Source of the DNA: Coprobacter secundus
Lineage (GTDB): Bacteria; Bacteroidota; Bacteroidia; Bacteroidales; Coprobacteraceae
Direction: 5' to 3'
DNA length: 64,000 nucleotides
Assembly: GCA_000803105.1 (NCBI GenBank)
Contig: JTDA01000017.1
Coordinates: forward strand, 1-64,000
Positions 54,922-64,000 of this stretch are shown one piece after another (positions within the stretch are counted from its first letter, which is position 1; every line of letters starts with the position of its first letter). A program made the position numbers and the translations under genes. The notes below the pieces were generated by a model. That model made no database searches and had not been told where the DNA came from. It was given only the letters and a program-made list of their open reading frames with translations.

Positions 54922-56265
54922 ATGGAACTATCATCACTAACTGCCATCTCTCCAGTGGATGGTCGCTATCGGAGCAAAGTTGCTATTTTGTCAGATTATT
55001 TTTCAGAATTTGCCTTGATTCGTTATCGGGTACGGGTGGAAATAGAATATTTTATTGCATTATGTGAATTGCCCTTACCTCAATTGAAAGGAGTAGATTC
55101 TGCATTATTTCCAGAATTGAGAAAGATATATATTGATTTCTCTATTACTGATGCTGAGCGTATTAAATCTATTGAGTCGATAACAAATCATGATGTAAAA
55201 GCTGTAGAATATTTTATAAAAGAAAAATTTGATCTTTTGCATTTAGAACAGTATAAAGAATTTATTCACTTTGGACTTACATCTCAGGATATTAATAATA
55301 CATCGGTTCCGTTATCTATCAAAGAAGCATTAAATCAAGTGTATTATCCGATGTTAGATGAGTTAATAGGTAAACTCCAAGGTTTTGCAGATGAATGGAA
55401 AAATATTCCGATGTTAGCGAAAACCCACGGGCAACCAGCGTCTCCAACTCGTTTAGGAAAAGAAATCAAGGTTTTTGTTTATCGTCTGGAACAGCAATTG
55501 AAGGTGATGAAGGATGTATGTATCAGTGGAAAGTTTGGTGGTGCTACGGGGAATTATAATGCTCACCGGCTGGCTTTTCCAAATACAGACTGGAAATTGT
55601 TCGGAAATAAATTCTTGAGTGAGAAGTTAGGTATTTCTCGGGAAGAGTGGACGACACAAATATCGAATTATGATAATATGGCTGCACTTTTTGACGCCAT
55701 GCGCCGTATCAATATTATTTTGATGGATTTGGATAAAGATTTTTGGCAATATATTTCGATGGAATATTTTAAGCAAAAGATTAAGGAAGGAGAGGTGGGG
55801 TCGTCTGCTATGCCTCATAAGGTAAATCCTATTGATTTTGAAAATTCAGAAGGGAATTTGGGCATTGCGAATGCAATATTGGACCATTTATCTATGAAAT
55901 TACCTATCTCTCGTTTACAACGAGATTTGACAGACTCTACGGTATTACGCAATATTGGGGTGCCTATGGCACATACTTTAATAGCCTTTCAGAGTACATT
56001 GAAAGGTCTAAGTAAACTATTGTTAAACGAATCAGCTATTTATCGAGATTTAGATAATATGTGGAGTGTTGTAGCTGAAGGTATCCAGACTATACTTCGT
56101 CGAGAAGGGTATCCGAAGCCTTATGAGACGTTAAAGGCCTTGACAAGAACTAATGGAATTATCAATGAAGAATCGATTCAAGCTTTTATTGAGACGTTGG
56201 ATGTATCAGAAGATGTAAAAGATGAGTTGAGAAAAATCTCGCCACATACTTATACTGGAATATAG
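54922..56265 (+). CDS. purB: Adenylosuccinate lyase
   Basis: Cleaves SAICAR in purine synthesis and adenylosuccinate in AMP formation. From ATG 54922 (MELSSLTAISPVDGRY) it has 447 residues; a TTG at 54898 overlaps the promoter box and is unlikely. Superfamily motifs: TSQDINNTSVP near 125, AKTHGQPASPTRLGKE, and the signature GSSAMPHKVNPIDFENSEGN (catalytic Ser loop). Of the E. coli-like long type. Confidence 0.95.
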   Translation: MELSSLTAISPVDGRYRSKVAILSDYFSEFALIRYRVRVEIEYFIALCELPLPQLKGVDSALFPELRKIYIDFSITDAERIKSIESITNHDVKAVEYFIKEKFDLLHLEQYKEFIHFGLTSQDINNTSVPLSIKEALNQVYYPMLDELIGKLQGFADEWKNIPMLAKTHGQPASPTRLGKEIKVFVYRLEQQLKVMKDVCISGKFGGATGNYNAHRLAFPNTDWKLFGNKFLSEKLGISREEWTTQISNYDNMAALFDAMRRINIILMDLDKDFWQYISMEYFKQKIKEGEVGSSAMPHKVNPIDFENSEGNLGIANAILDHLSMKLPISRLQRDLTDSTVLRNIGVPMAHTLIAFQSTLKGLSKLLLNESAIYRDLDNMWSVVAEGIQTILRREGYPKPYETLKALTRTNGIINEESIQAFIETLDVSEDVKDELRKISPHTYTGI

Positions 56266-56269
56266 GAAC

Positions 56270-56310
56270 AAAAGGGCGTAATCAATAATATTTCGGATTA
56301 TGCCTTTTTT
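56270..56310. terminator. Convergent terminator between purB and the helicase gene
   Basis: AAAAGGGCGTAATC (56270-56283) pairs with GATTATGCCTTTTTT (56295-56309) with one G:U pair and a 11-nt loop. Confidence 0.75.
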
Positions 56311-56321
56311 GTCTTTGTTAA

Positions 56322-59300
56322 TTATATTTGAAAAAAAGCTCCTTTATTTTTGATATATTCTATCAACTGTCGATAAATAGTATCGCGTTCCAACCAGAGA
56401 GGATTACCGATGACAATCATCTGTTCTCTCGCTCGGGTGAGGGCGACATTGAGTTTCCGGTCTATTAGCTGCCCGTTTTCTTCGAATGTGTTGCAGAGAA
56501 ATTGTAATTGGAAAGGAGTGTTAACACAGCAAGAGAATATCATTACATCTCTTTGTCCTCCTTGGAAGCGTTCCACAGTATCTATTGTAACAGATAGAAG
56601 TTCTGTAATTCCCGTATTTCCCAGTTCTTTTTTTATCGTTGCAATTTGACTTCGGTAAGGTGTGATTATTCCTAAATGTTTTTCTGGAACAAATGACTCT
56701 TTTTTTGTGATTCTATGATATATGACCGCAGAAATACGCGCAGCCCATTGTGCTTCGTTTACGTTTGTCTTGTATGAGGATATTTTATTTTTTCCGGAAA
56801 TAGATATGAATGCAATACGATGAGATAAAATTTTTTGTATTTGAGGTTCTGCTTCAGGTATGTAAGGCAATGATTTTTCTTGCTGATGAGGTAAAGGAAT
56901 TGGATATAGCTCCCCTCCGTAGAAAGTTTTTGCTGGGAAATTTCCTATTTCTGGATGCATACGTCCCTGTCGAGTTAGTTTGTCAATGAATAGAGAATTG
57001 GGCTCAATTGTTTTTTCATATCGATATAATCGTTCAAATAGAGACTCACGTAAATTATATAAACCTATATTTCTAAGTTCTGGAGTTTTGACTTCAGAGA
57101 GTTCTTGGTTTTGTGTAACGATAGCAGGCAATTGTTTATGGTCTCCAATTAAGATAAACTTTCCGATGGCATTATTGCCGTTAGAATCGATACAGCAGAG
57201 CAGTCCCAGTAAGTGGGGTTCCAATATTTGAGAGGCTTCATCTATGATAGCGACATCGAAGTGTTTTAATTTGAATAAATCCATTCTAGCATTTAGAGTT
57301 GTAAGGGTGGAAACAAATATTCGATGGTGATTTAAAATTTCTAATACATCACTTCTCCGTTGACAGGTAATTAATATTTTATCAAGAAGATGCTTGTGAA
57401 ATATTTTATCACAAGAAATTTCGTTTCCTAATCGTATAAATGGTAGGTCGGGACTGATGGATATTAAAGAATTACATATTTCGTCTACGGCTTTGTGAGT
57501 ATAAGCTATGAGCAAAATATTGGATTCTGACTCTTGTAAATAACTTTCGACTATTTTTTTGAGGGCATGAGATGTTTTGCCTGTCCCAGGAGGACCCACT
57601 AATAAAAAATAGTCTTGGGCAGATAATGCTTTCGCTACAATACGGTCGATATCTGTTTCTCCAGATTGTAATAGATTGAGATATTTTTTTTCTCTGATGC
57701 GTGGGCGACGTTTACCCAATAATAAGCTACGCCTGTCGTCATTTGCTTGTAAAAAGTAAGCTAATCCGCGATACATTGATGTAAATCCTACGTCTAAGTA
57801 ATCTCGTTCTATGGCATACTGTTCATTAACTGGAAGTACATGACTATTTCTTTGGCATATACGCATTATTAATAGCAGGTGTTCAGATGTGATAGATTCT
57901 ATGTAGGCTTTAAATATTTGTTGATTACAAGCATTATCTTTGTCTGAATGGTATCGATATAATATAACGATGTCGCCTTTTCTGAAATTAGGTTCTGTAG
58001 AATTACCAGAAGATATGATCCGACAGAAAGAAAGATATTGTCCCGATTCTGTCAGGGTACTTTCTTTCAAGATTAAACCAGTTATCATTTCTCCTGATTC
58101 CCTTTTTTCTATTGGAGAAACATTCCATAAAGTTGATAACCCGCGAGTGGAGTCATAATATATTTCTCCGGCTTTTGTCACATATTGTTCTTTGGTAATA
58201 AAAGTGAAAATAGACATAAAGTACAGATTATCAATAGTTGGTAGAGTCTTTATTTGATATGCAAAGTTATCAATGGGCTTTCGTAGGTATTTTTCCCAAA
58301 ATGGACTATTTATTTTCTTTTGATTTAATTCTTGGCTAGATATGTGGAATAATACACTTTGACTATATTCAGGAGAGTTATGTGCTTGCAGTAAATACTC
58401 TTGAGCCACGATTTCGTTTCGTAAGTTAATGGCTTTTTTTATTAATGCCTTTAGTACTGTCATCGGGTATAGTTGCGGATAGCGAGAATATAACAGATAT
58501 GCTTTTATTTTGTTGTAACTGATATTTAAATTAAAATGTAGTACTGCAAAATATAAAAGCATTTGTACATAATGATTTTCACTGTATGTAGACAATTTCC
58601 CAATCTGTATTTCTTTTCCTTTACCAGATTTTAATTCGATGAAGGCAGAAAGGTCATCACAAAGGAAATCGAGTCTTCCCTGTAATCCCAATGCCTCACA
58701 AATAAAGGATGGTTCGAGCAAAGCCTTTTCTTTTGAAATGCCAAAGAGGGATAACTCATTTCTTACGATATGACATAAGTTATCAAATTGCCGTTTACAA
58801 TCTGAAAAAAATTCTCGGTTTGATTTTTCGTCTTGTAAGTCAGGACATGCCGCTATTCCAAATGGATTTTGTCGGAATGCCTTTTGCATGACGTCAAAGT
58901 AATTTACAGGATGTTCAGCTTTCTCATTTACTAATTCATCTAAAAAAAGATTAGCTATATTTCCAAGTAAAATATATCTTGTGTTTTTATCTATACTTAG
59001 TCGGTTCAGCAGATAATTTAAAGGATGAGCTCCATATTCCTTAAAGCACTCTGCTACTGCGCTGATATCTAATAATATATCTGGTTCGATGATAATTATA
59101 TCAGCAGAATAGGAATTCCTATTTTCATCTGATGTAACTTGGATGAAGTTGAGCTGCATTCCTGGTTGGAGAGCTTTTAAAGTTCCACTAAAAGGCTTCT
59201 CTTTTTCTTCTTTAAATGAATGTAGAGTGACAGAAACTGGAGTATTGTCGGCTGAATTGTGCGGTATGACTAATAACTGTCCAGAGCTATCAAAGCCGAT

Positions 59301-59738
59301 AAATGTGGCACGTATCTTTTTTATAACCTGTTCTGGAAGAAATATTGTCTCAGATTGAGTCGGGAAGGGGATAGGAAGAAAATGAATTGGGATTTGTTTG
59401 TGGCATAGTTCTCCTATAGCAAATGCCATTAAACGAATATCATTTTGTATCAATTGCTCTTCGTCCTCAGATAGCAGTTCTCTATTCAGAGTTTCCTGAG
59501 CATGTATACGAACGGTATTGAGTGCTGTTCGTACTTTTGAATTTCCTTCGCTGATAGCTCCGATACGAGCAAATAAATTCGGATAATTTTTTCCTTTGTC
59601 CGATAATAGTTGACGTGAGAATAAATCAAGTAGCTCGTAAAGTTGACGATATCGTTCGCGTATACTAAAACTATCTCTTGTTTGTAAAGAGACAAGTATA
59701 TCAAAATATTCTGAAATGTAAATAACAGGATTATTCAT
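56322..59738 (-). CDS. Dna2-like nuclease-helicase (PD-(D/E)XK plus SF1 helicase)
   Basis: A 1138-residue soluble protein. A PD-(D/E)XK nuclease lies near 345-395: GRLDFLCDD and FIELKSGKG give the Asp and Glu-x-Lys residues, with a downstream QMLLYFA helix as in Cas4/Dna2-type nucleases. A superfamily 1 helicase follows: GPPGTGKT near 711-718, IIDEAS near 830, GDHKQLPAI, VERFQGGQRDVMIF and VALTRARE near 1100. The layout resembles Dna2 and the Upf1-like branch. Role could be DNA repair or replication, or defence; not determined. It lies 6 nt downstream of the DUF4919 gene. Confidence 0.82.
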   Translation of the reverse strand: MNNPVIYISEYFDILVSLQTRDSFSIRERYRQLYELLDLFSRQLLSDKGKNYPNLFARIGAISEGNSKVRTALNTVRIHAQETLNRELLSEDEEQLIQNDIRLMAFAIGELCHKQIPIHFLPIPFPTQSETIFLPEQVIKKIRATFIGFDSSGQLLVIPHNSADNTPVSVTLHSFKEEKEKPFSGTLKALQPGMQLNFIQVTSDENRNSYSADIIIIEPDILLDISAVAECFKEYGAHPLNYLLNRLSIDKNTRYILLGNIANLFLDELVNEKAEHPVNYFDVMQKAFRQNPFGIAACPDLQDEKSNREFFSDCKRQFDNLCHIVRNELSLFGISKEKALLEPSFICEALGLQGRLDFLCDDLSAFIELKSGKGKEIQIGKLSTYSENHYVQMLLYFAVLHFNLNISYNKIKAYLLYSRYPQLYPMTVLKALIKKAINLRNEIVAQEYLLQAHNSPEYSQSVLFHISSQELNQKKINSPFWEKYLRKPIDNFAYQIKTLPTIDNLYFMSIFTFITKEQYVTKAGEIYYDSTRGLSTLWNVSPIEKRESGEMITGLILKESTLTESGQYLSFCRIISSGNSTEPNFRKGDIVILYRYHSDKDNACNQQIFKAYIESITSEHLLLIMRICQRNSHVLPVNEQYAIERDYLDVGFTSMYRGLAYFLQANDDRRSLLLGKRRPRIREKKYLNLLQSGETDIDRIVAKALSAQDYFLLVGPPGTGKTSHALKKIVESYLQESESNILLIAYTHKAVDEICNSLISISPDLPFIRLGNEISCDKIFHKHLLDKILITCQRRSDVLEILNHHRIFVSTLTTLNARMDLFKLKHFDVAIIDEASQILEPHLLGLLCCIDSNGNNAIGKFILIGDHKQLPAIVTQNQELSEVKTPELRNIGLYNLRESLFERLYRYEKTIEPNSLFIDKLTRQGRMHPEIGNFPAKTFYGGELYPIPLPHQQEKSLPYIPEAEPQIQKILSHRIAFISISGKNKISSYKTNVNEAQWAARISAVIYHRITKKESFVPEKHLGIITPYRSQIATIKKELGNTGITELLSVTIDTVERFQGGQRDVMIFSCCVNTPFQLQFLCNTFEENGQLIDRKLNVALTRAREQMIVIGNPLWLERDTIYRQLIEYIKNKGAFFQI

Positions 59739-59744
59739 TTCAGG

Positions 59745-60455
59745 TCAATCTTTATACTTGCGTTCGTATTCTTGTAATATGCGACTTACATTGAAATAAT
59801 ATCCCTTTACGTTTAATGGATTTTTTTCGACTTCAAGATAGTCGAAGGTCGGTTCTATGAAAGTATATTTAGCTCCTGTAAATCCCATCCGGTTTACAAC
59901 ATCGTATTCATGTGTTGTGTAGATGACATACCAAGCTGTTTCCGGTTTTTCTCCATTTCCAGTTGACAAAATAGCATTGACAATATTTTTGAGTTTATAT
60001 TCCCATATTGCTGCAATATCTTTCATTTTTTTTTGCTTGTAAGCATATATAAGCATATTTATCTGTCTGAGATCAAATGGAAAATCATCGATAGCTAAAG
60101 TTGCATATTTGATGATACTGTCACATTCCGTTGTTGAATGTTCATAGCGGGCATACAAATTAGCAAGTTTTTCTATGTGAGGGGAGATTCGGTAGGGATT
60201 ATAGCTTTCTTGGAAGCTATACCCTAAATATAGATGTCTGAATTCATTTAGTGTAAGAGTTGTATCATTATTTATGTATCTTCTCATCAGCCTGGGATAG
60301 TACATTTCTGAGTTGAAATCTCGGATAGAAGATTCTATTTTTTTTAAGTTAGGAATGTCCATTTCTATCTCTTGTGCTGATCCGGTATTGCCAAAAAGTA
60401 AAGTACAAAAAATAATGTAGAGGATATATTTTGCTGATATATAATTATTTTTCAT
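59745..60455 (-). CDS. DUF4919 protein, exported
   Basis: A 236-residue protein with a signal peptide (about 1-27, ILYIIFCTLLFGNTGSAQ). The body matches the DUF4919 type of Bacteroidales (FNSEMYYPRLMRRYINNDTTLTLNEFRHLYLGYSFQESYNPY). Function unknown. It precedes the nuclease-helicase gene on the same strand by 6 nt, although one product is exported and the other cytoplasmic, so the pairing may be incidental. A TAAATTTG box at 60485-60478 may be its -7 element. Confidence 0.72.
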   Translation of the reverse strand: MKNNYISAKYILYIIFCTLLFGNTGSAQEIEMDIPNLKKIESSIRDFNSEMYYPRLMRRYINNDTTLTLNEFRHLYLGYSFQESYNPYRISPHIEKLANLYARYEHSTTECDSIIKYATLAIDDFPFDLRQINMLIYAYKQKKMKDIAAIWEYKLKNIVNAILSTGNGEKPETAWYVIYTTHEYDVVNRMGFTGAKYTFIEPTFDYLEVEKNPLNVKGYYFNVSRILQEYERKYKD

Positions 60456-60572
60456 TTGATATAATTTTGAATCTTTACAAATTTACATAATCTTTCGATG
60501 AAAAGTGTAAAGAGAAATCTTAAATGTTCTTGATTCTTTCATTACGTAGTATGTTGGAAAAAATAAAAATAT

Positions 60573-60605
60573 CGGGAATAAATATTAGGTGAGTATTTAT
60601 TCCCG
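60573..60605 (-). terminator. Terminator of the pst-phoU operon
   Basis: 12-bp inverted repeat CGGGAATAAATA (60573-60584) and complement (60594-60605), 9-nt loop, T-rich on the minus strand beyond it. Confidence 0.85.
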
Positions 60606-60635
60606 AGAAATAGTATAATAAGAAAATTTTATTTT

Positions 60636-61307
60636 TTATTCTGCTTTTTTATCAGCATGCTTTAGAATTTTGGCATCAAGATAGAAAATGATTTCTTCTG
60701 CCATATTATTACAATGGTCTCCAATTCGTTCCATTTTTCGAATAATGCTAATTAAATTTAGACATTCAAGGGCACGGTCAGGATTGTCCTGTATATATTT
60801 AGCTATTATTTCAGTGGCAGCGCGATTTATTTCGTCTACTCGATTATCTAGTTCAAATATTCCGGCAGCAAGAAAAGATTTTTCTTCTTCGAGGGCCTCT
60901 TTACCCATTGACATCATTTTTTTTGTCGTATCTATCATTTCACGTATACTGGTTTTGTCTATCAATTCTGCATCGAGGCTGATTTGAGGGAAATCAATGA
61001 CAAATCTTGACATACCTTCACAAAAATCTGCAATACGTTCAAGGTTCGTGTTTATTTTTAGCATGGCCAGTACAAATCGGAGATCTACGGCAACGGGAGT
61101 GTAAAGAGCAATAATATCTTCACAATCACTATCTATTTTAAGTTCAAACGCATTTACTCTTTTTTCCCGTAGAATGACCTCCCGAGCTAAATCTTTATCA
61201 AGAGATAACATGGCTTCTCCAGCTCTATTGAGTTGAGAATATACCATTGCCCACATACTGAGTACCTCGTTTTTTAGGTCATCCAGTTCTTTTTCAATAT
61301 ATTTCAT
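60636..61307 (-). CDS. phoU: Phosphate transport regulator PhoU
   Basis: Links Pst transporter activity to phosphate signalling and restrains uptake. The 223 residues form two PhoU helical repeats (about 15-100 and 115-205), each with the acidic metal-binding motif (ERIADFCEGM; MERIGDHCNNMAEE). Last gene of pstC-pstA-pstB-phoU, 61 nt after pstB. No PhoR/PhoB genes in view. Confidence 0.95.
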   Translation of the reverse strand: MKYIEKELDDLKNEVLSMWAMVYSQLNRAGEAMLSLDKDLAREVILREKRVNAFELKIDSDCEDIIALYTPVAVDLRFVLAMLKINTNLERIADFCEGMSRFVIDFPQISLDAELIDKTSIREMIDTTKKMMSMGKEALEEEKSFLAAGIFELDNRVDEINRAATEIIAKYIQDNPDRALECLNLISIIRKMERIGDHCNNMAEEIIFYLDAKILKHADKKAE

Positions 61308-61368
61308 AATATTATATATTTGATATTTTAGATAATCAGGTAATCAATCAAAGATAATATTTTATTTT

Positions 61369-62121
61369 TTATCCAAAACGTCCAGTAATATAATTTTGGG
61401 TCGATTGATGGTCAGGATGTGTGAATATTTTACGAGTATCTCCGAATTCGATTAATTTTCCTAAATAGAAATAAGCGGTTTTATCGCTGATGCGGGAAGC
61501 TTGTTGCATATTATGAGTGACAATGATGATTGTATATTGCTCCTTTAATTCATGTATTAGTTCTTCTATTTTTGCTGTAGAAATTGGATCCAGAGCTGAT
61601 GCAGGTTCATCCATGAGTAGTACACTGGGAGCCATGGCCATAGCACGTGCAATACAAAGACGCTGTTGTTGCCCACCAGAAAGAGCAAATGCAGATTTTT
61701 TTAGTTTATCTTTTACTTCATCCCACAAGGCTGCTCCTCGTAGAGACTGTTCAACTCGGTTTTCTATATATGTTTTATCTTTTATTCCATTTACTCGTAG
61801 CCCATAAGCTACATTCTCGAATATCGATTTAGGGAATGGATTGGGTTTTTGGAATACCATACCGACTTTCTTTCTTAATTCATCAACCTTGACATCTTTT
61901 CGATAAATGTCTTTGCCCTCAAAAAGAATCTCGCCTTCCAGCCGGACACCGTCAATGAGATCATTCATTCTATTCAATAACCGTAAAAATGTAGATTTTC
62001 CACATCCCGATGGACCGATAAAAGCAACAACATTGTTTTTTTCAACTTGTAGATTTATATTTTTCAATGCCTGAAATTCCCCGTAGAAAAAATTGACATT
62101 CTTGGCTTCGATAGTATACAT
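61369..62121 (-). CDS. pstB: Phosphate ABC transporter ATPase PstB
   Basis: ATP-binding subunit of the high-affinity phosphate importer. Its 250 residues have Walker A GPSGCGKST near 37-45, the signature LSGGQQQRLCIARA, Walker B VLLMDEPASALDP and the H-loop ITHNMQQA. All motifs intact. Confidence 0.97.
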   Translation of the reverse strand: MYTIEAKNVNFFYGEFQALKNINLQVEKNNVVAFIGPSGCGKSTFLRLLNRMNDLIDGVRLEGEILFEGKDIYRKDVKVDELRKKVGMVFQKPNPFPKSIFENVAYGLRVNGIKDKTYIENRVEQSLRGAALWDEVKDKLKKSAFALSGGQQQRLCIARAMAMAPSVLLMDEPASALDPISTAKIEELIHELKEQYTIIIVTHNMQQASRISDKTAYFYLGKLIEFGDTRKIFTHPDHQSTQNYITGRFG

Positions 62122-62140
62122 ATTTTTGTATTTCTAATGT

Positions 62141-63025
62141 TTAAATTTTGTTTTTGTCTGTAAAATGTTTTCTTATCATATTTGCGATAAGATTTAATAT
62201 CAATACAATAAATATAAGTACCAGTGCTGTACCATAAGCCATACCTCTGGAAGCTTCGATATCTGTCCCACTGGTAGATATAACGTATAAATGATAAGGC
62301 AATGCCATTACTTGGTCAAATATGCTCGTTGGTAATTGGGGGAGAAAATAGGCTACAGCAGTAAATAGTATGGGTGCTGTTTCACCGGATACTCTTCCTA
62401 TAGATAGGATAAGCCCTGTAATGATGTTGGGGAGAGCCATAGGTAATATAACTTTACGTATTGTCTCCAGTTGTGTGGCTCCTAATGCAAGACTTCCTTC
62501 TCGGAAACTGTTGTCAATACTTTTTAGAGCTTCTTCTGTTGTACGTATTACGAGTGGTAAGGACATGAGACCTAATGTTAGAGAGCCGGCAATGATTGAG
62601 TCACCGAACCCTAAAAAATTAACAAAGAGCGACATTCCAAATAATCCGAAAACAACAGATGGTACACCACTTAAGTTATTGGTCATAATACGGATAAAAC
62701 TGATTAGCTTTCCATTTTTAGCATATTCGTTCATGTATATGCCAGACATGATTCCGATAGGGAAACTGAATAGGCAGCTCCCGATAACCAGGCATAATGT
62801 CCCAACAATAGCAGGAAATATACCTCCTGAGGTCATTCCTTCTTGAGGTGCTTTTGAGAGAAAATCCCAATTAATGACACCAATGCCATTTTTTATAATG
62901 AAAAATAAGATAGCAAATAAAATGGCAACTATTGATAGGCTGAAGAACCTAAATAAGATAAAGGCTATTTTTTGAGTTAAACGTTTTCTGCTTCCTACAG
63001 ATTCTTGCATTAATTGAGGTGCCAT
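62141..63025 (-). CDS. pstA: Phosphate ABC transporter permease PstA
   Basis: Inner-membrane subunit paired with PstC. The 294 residues have about six transmembrane segments; the coupling-helix (EAA) region is REGSLALGATQLETIRKVILPMALPNIITG. One nucleotide separates it from pstC and 19 nt from pstB. Confidence 0.96.
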   Translation of the reverse strand: MAPQLMQESVGSRKRLTQKIAFILFRFFSLSIVAILFAILFFIIKNGIGVINWDFLSKAPQEGMTSGGIFPAIVGTLCLVIGSCLFSFPIGIMSGIYMNEYAKNGKLISFIRIMTNNLSGVPSVVFGLFGMSLFVNFLGFGDSIIAGSLTLGLMSLPLVIRTTEEALKSIDNSFREGSLALGATQLETIRKVILPMALPNIITGLILSIGRVSGETAPILFTAVAYFLPQLPTSIFDQVMALPYHLYVISTSGTDIEASRGMAYGTALVLIFIVLILNLIANMIRKHFTDKNKI

Positions 63026-63026
63026 A

Positions 63027-64000
63027 TTATTTATTTTTTTTATTCGATATGTATTCGACTGAAATACTTAATATTAATGTAATTAGGAACAATATAGCAC
63101 CTAAAGCGAAAAGAGCTTGGTAATGTGCTCCTCCACTGGGTGCTTCTCCTAATTCTGCAGCGATGGTTGCGGGAATAGTGCGTACAGGTTCTAAAAGAGT
63201 GTGAGGAATAATTGCGGCATTTCCTGTAACCATTAATACAGCCATTGTTTCTCCGATGGCACGTCCTACACCTAAAACAATGGCTGATGTAATGCCAGAT
63301 ATTGAATAAGGTATTACAACTTTATAAATAGTTTGCCATTGGGTAGCTCCAAGGGCAAGGCTTGCTTCTTTCATTGCTCTGGGCGTATTTTTAAGAGCAT
63401 CTTCAGCGACAGTGATAATGGTTGGAAGGGCCATGATTGCCAATACTATACTTCCTGAGAGAGCTGTTTCTCCTACTGGTAGGTTGAAAGTTTTTTGGAC
63501 GAGTGGAACGATAATGACTAATCCGAAAAATCCGAATACGACAGAAGGTATCCCTGCTAGAAGCTCAATTAAAGGTTTCAGGATTGAACGCATTTGTTTA
63601 GAGGCTAACTCTGCCATATATATAGCAACCGATATACCAAAGGGTAGAGCTAAAAGTATAGCACCGATACTGACCCATAGAGTCCCTAATAAAAGAGGAA
63701 TTAATCCAAATTGTGCTGCAGGTTGTGCCGTGGGATACCATTCTTTTCCCCCAAAAAAATCAACTGGCGATATTTTTTCTTTGGCTATTTGTTTTCCGCT
63801 AAAATCTTTTGGAAGATAAAGTTCAGGGAAAAAGGCAATAATGTTTTTTTCACGATTGATAAGTGTGTTCAGACATTGAGGAATATTTTCATATTCTTGT
63901 CCCAATTCTTCTGGTGAAAAATAATTTTCAAGATCTCCAAATCTGAAAACTAAAATAGGAGAATCTATACCTCCAAGTTCTTTCCAATTCGTGATATTTT
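63027..64000 (-). CDS. pstC: Phosphate ABC transporter permease PstC, N-terminus beyond the window
   Basis: The reading frame continues past the right edge (ITNWKELGG near the edge), so the TTG at 63905 is internal and not the start. The C-terminal permease domain shows the EAA region KEASLALGATQWQTIYKVVIPYSISGI and about six membrane segments. The visible N-terminal part (about 90 residues: ITNWKELGGIDSPILVFRF, then EYENIPQCLNTLINREKNIIAFFP) resembles a solute-binding-protein segment such as PstS rather than a permease, a feature known from some Bacteroidota PstC proteins. Confidence 0.93.
   Translation of the reverse strand, partial: NITNWKELGGIDSPILVFRFGDLENYFSPEELGQEYENIPQCLNTLINREKNIIAFFPELYLPKDFSGKQIAKEKISPVDFFGGKEWYPTAQPAAQFGLIPLLLGTLWVSIGAILLALPFGISVAIYMAELASKQMRSILKPLIELLAGIPSVVFGFFGLVIIVPLVQKTFNLPVGETALSGSIVLAIMALPTIITVAEDALKNTPRAMKEASLALGATQWQTIYKVVIPYSISGITSAIVLGVGRAIGETMAVLMVTGNAAIIPHTLLEPVRTIPATIAAELGEAPSGGAHYQALFALGAILFLITLILSISVEYISNKKNK

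Noticed and set aside
62370..62846. Long plus-strand open frame opposite pstA
   Set aside because: It is a mirror of the pstA coding frame; the minus strand has full motif support.

Overview
This is an AT-rich chromosomal window from a member of Bacteroidota, most likely order Bacteroidales. The evidence is: promoters of the Bacteroides form (TTG/TTTG, about 19-21 nt, TAnnTTTG); T9SS-type C-terminal sorting tails on secreted nucleases; an ECF sigma / FecR / STN-TonB receptor / DUF4249 module; a DUF4919 protein; an AGE-type NanE; and the gene orders rimP-nusA-infB-cvpA-sufBCDS and pdxJ-exbB-exbD-tonB. A Barnesiella/Coprobacter-like genus would fit, but that is a guess.

Layout. 1-8.1 kb: end of a MerR regulator, M23 peptidase, alaS, a SlyD-like FKBP, an RsuA/RluB pseudouridine synthase with a disordered Asn/Arg/Tyr-rich head, and asnS. 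8.1-11.3 kb (minus): pdxJ-exbB-exbD-tonB and a GNAT gene, an energy-transduction operon. 11.5-15.4 kb: CBS-domain protein plus nadK, a PadR/PspC pair and a YgjP-like metalloprotease. 15.5-25.9 kb: the rimP-nusA-infB translation operon followed by cvpA and the SUF iron-sulfur operon. 26-33.4 kb: fabI and a ROK sugar kinase, divergent around a perfect 60-bp palindrome; then a minus-strand operon PASTA-rluD-ddl-acyltransferase and a membrane-anchored coiled-coil protein of unknown role. 33.6-38.1 kb: the eroded end of a KamA-like gene, and a sialic-acid catabolic operon (nanT, nanL, AGE-type nanE) carrying an unexpected creatininase-family amidohydrolase. 38.6-43.6 kb: a TolC/HlyD/two-permease exporter operon without an ATPase gene. 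43.8-47.7 kb: a tandem array of endonuclease I genes (one remnant, one frameshifted, one large multidomain copy) with T9SS tails. 47.7-54 kb: a CorA-like transporter and the sigma/FecR/receptor/DUF4249 module. 54.4-54.8 kb: three tandem tRNA-Val(UAC). 54.9-60.5 kb: purB and a Dna2-like nuclease-helicase with a DUF4919 partner. 60.6-64 kb: pstC-pstA-pstB-phoU, running off the right edge.

Most of the window is housekeeping. The points that stand out are: the 60-bp palindrome whose outer edge forms the -33 box of the fabI promoter; three single-base homopolymer frameshifts within 9 kb (endonuclease I copy 2, CorA, the TonB receptor); the creatininase-like gene inside the nan operon; the tandem, partly decayed endonuclease I family; and a terminator-like hairpin in the rimP-nusA-infB leader. 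I see no CRISPR array, prophage, complete insertion sequence, rRNA or replication origin.
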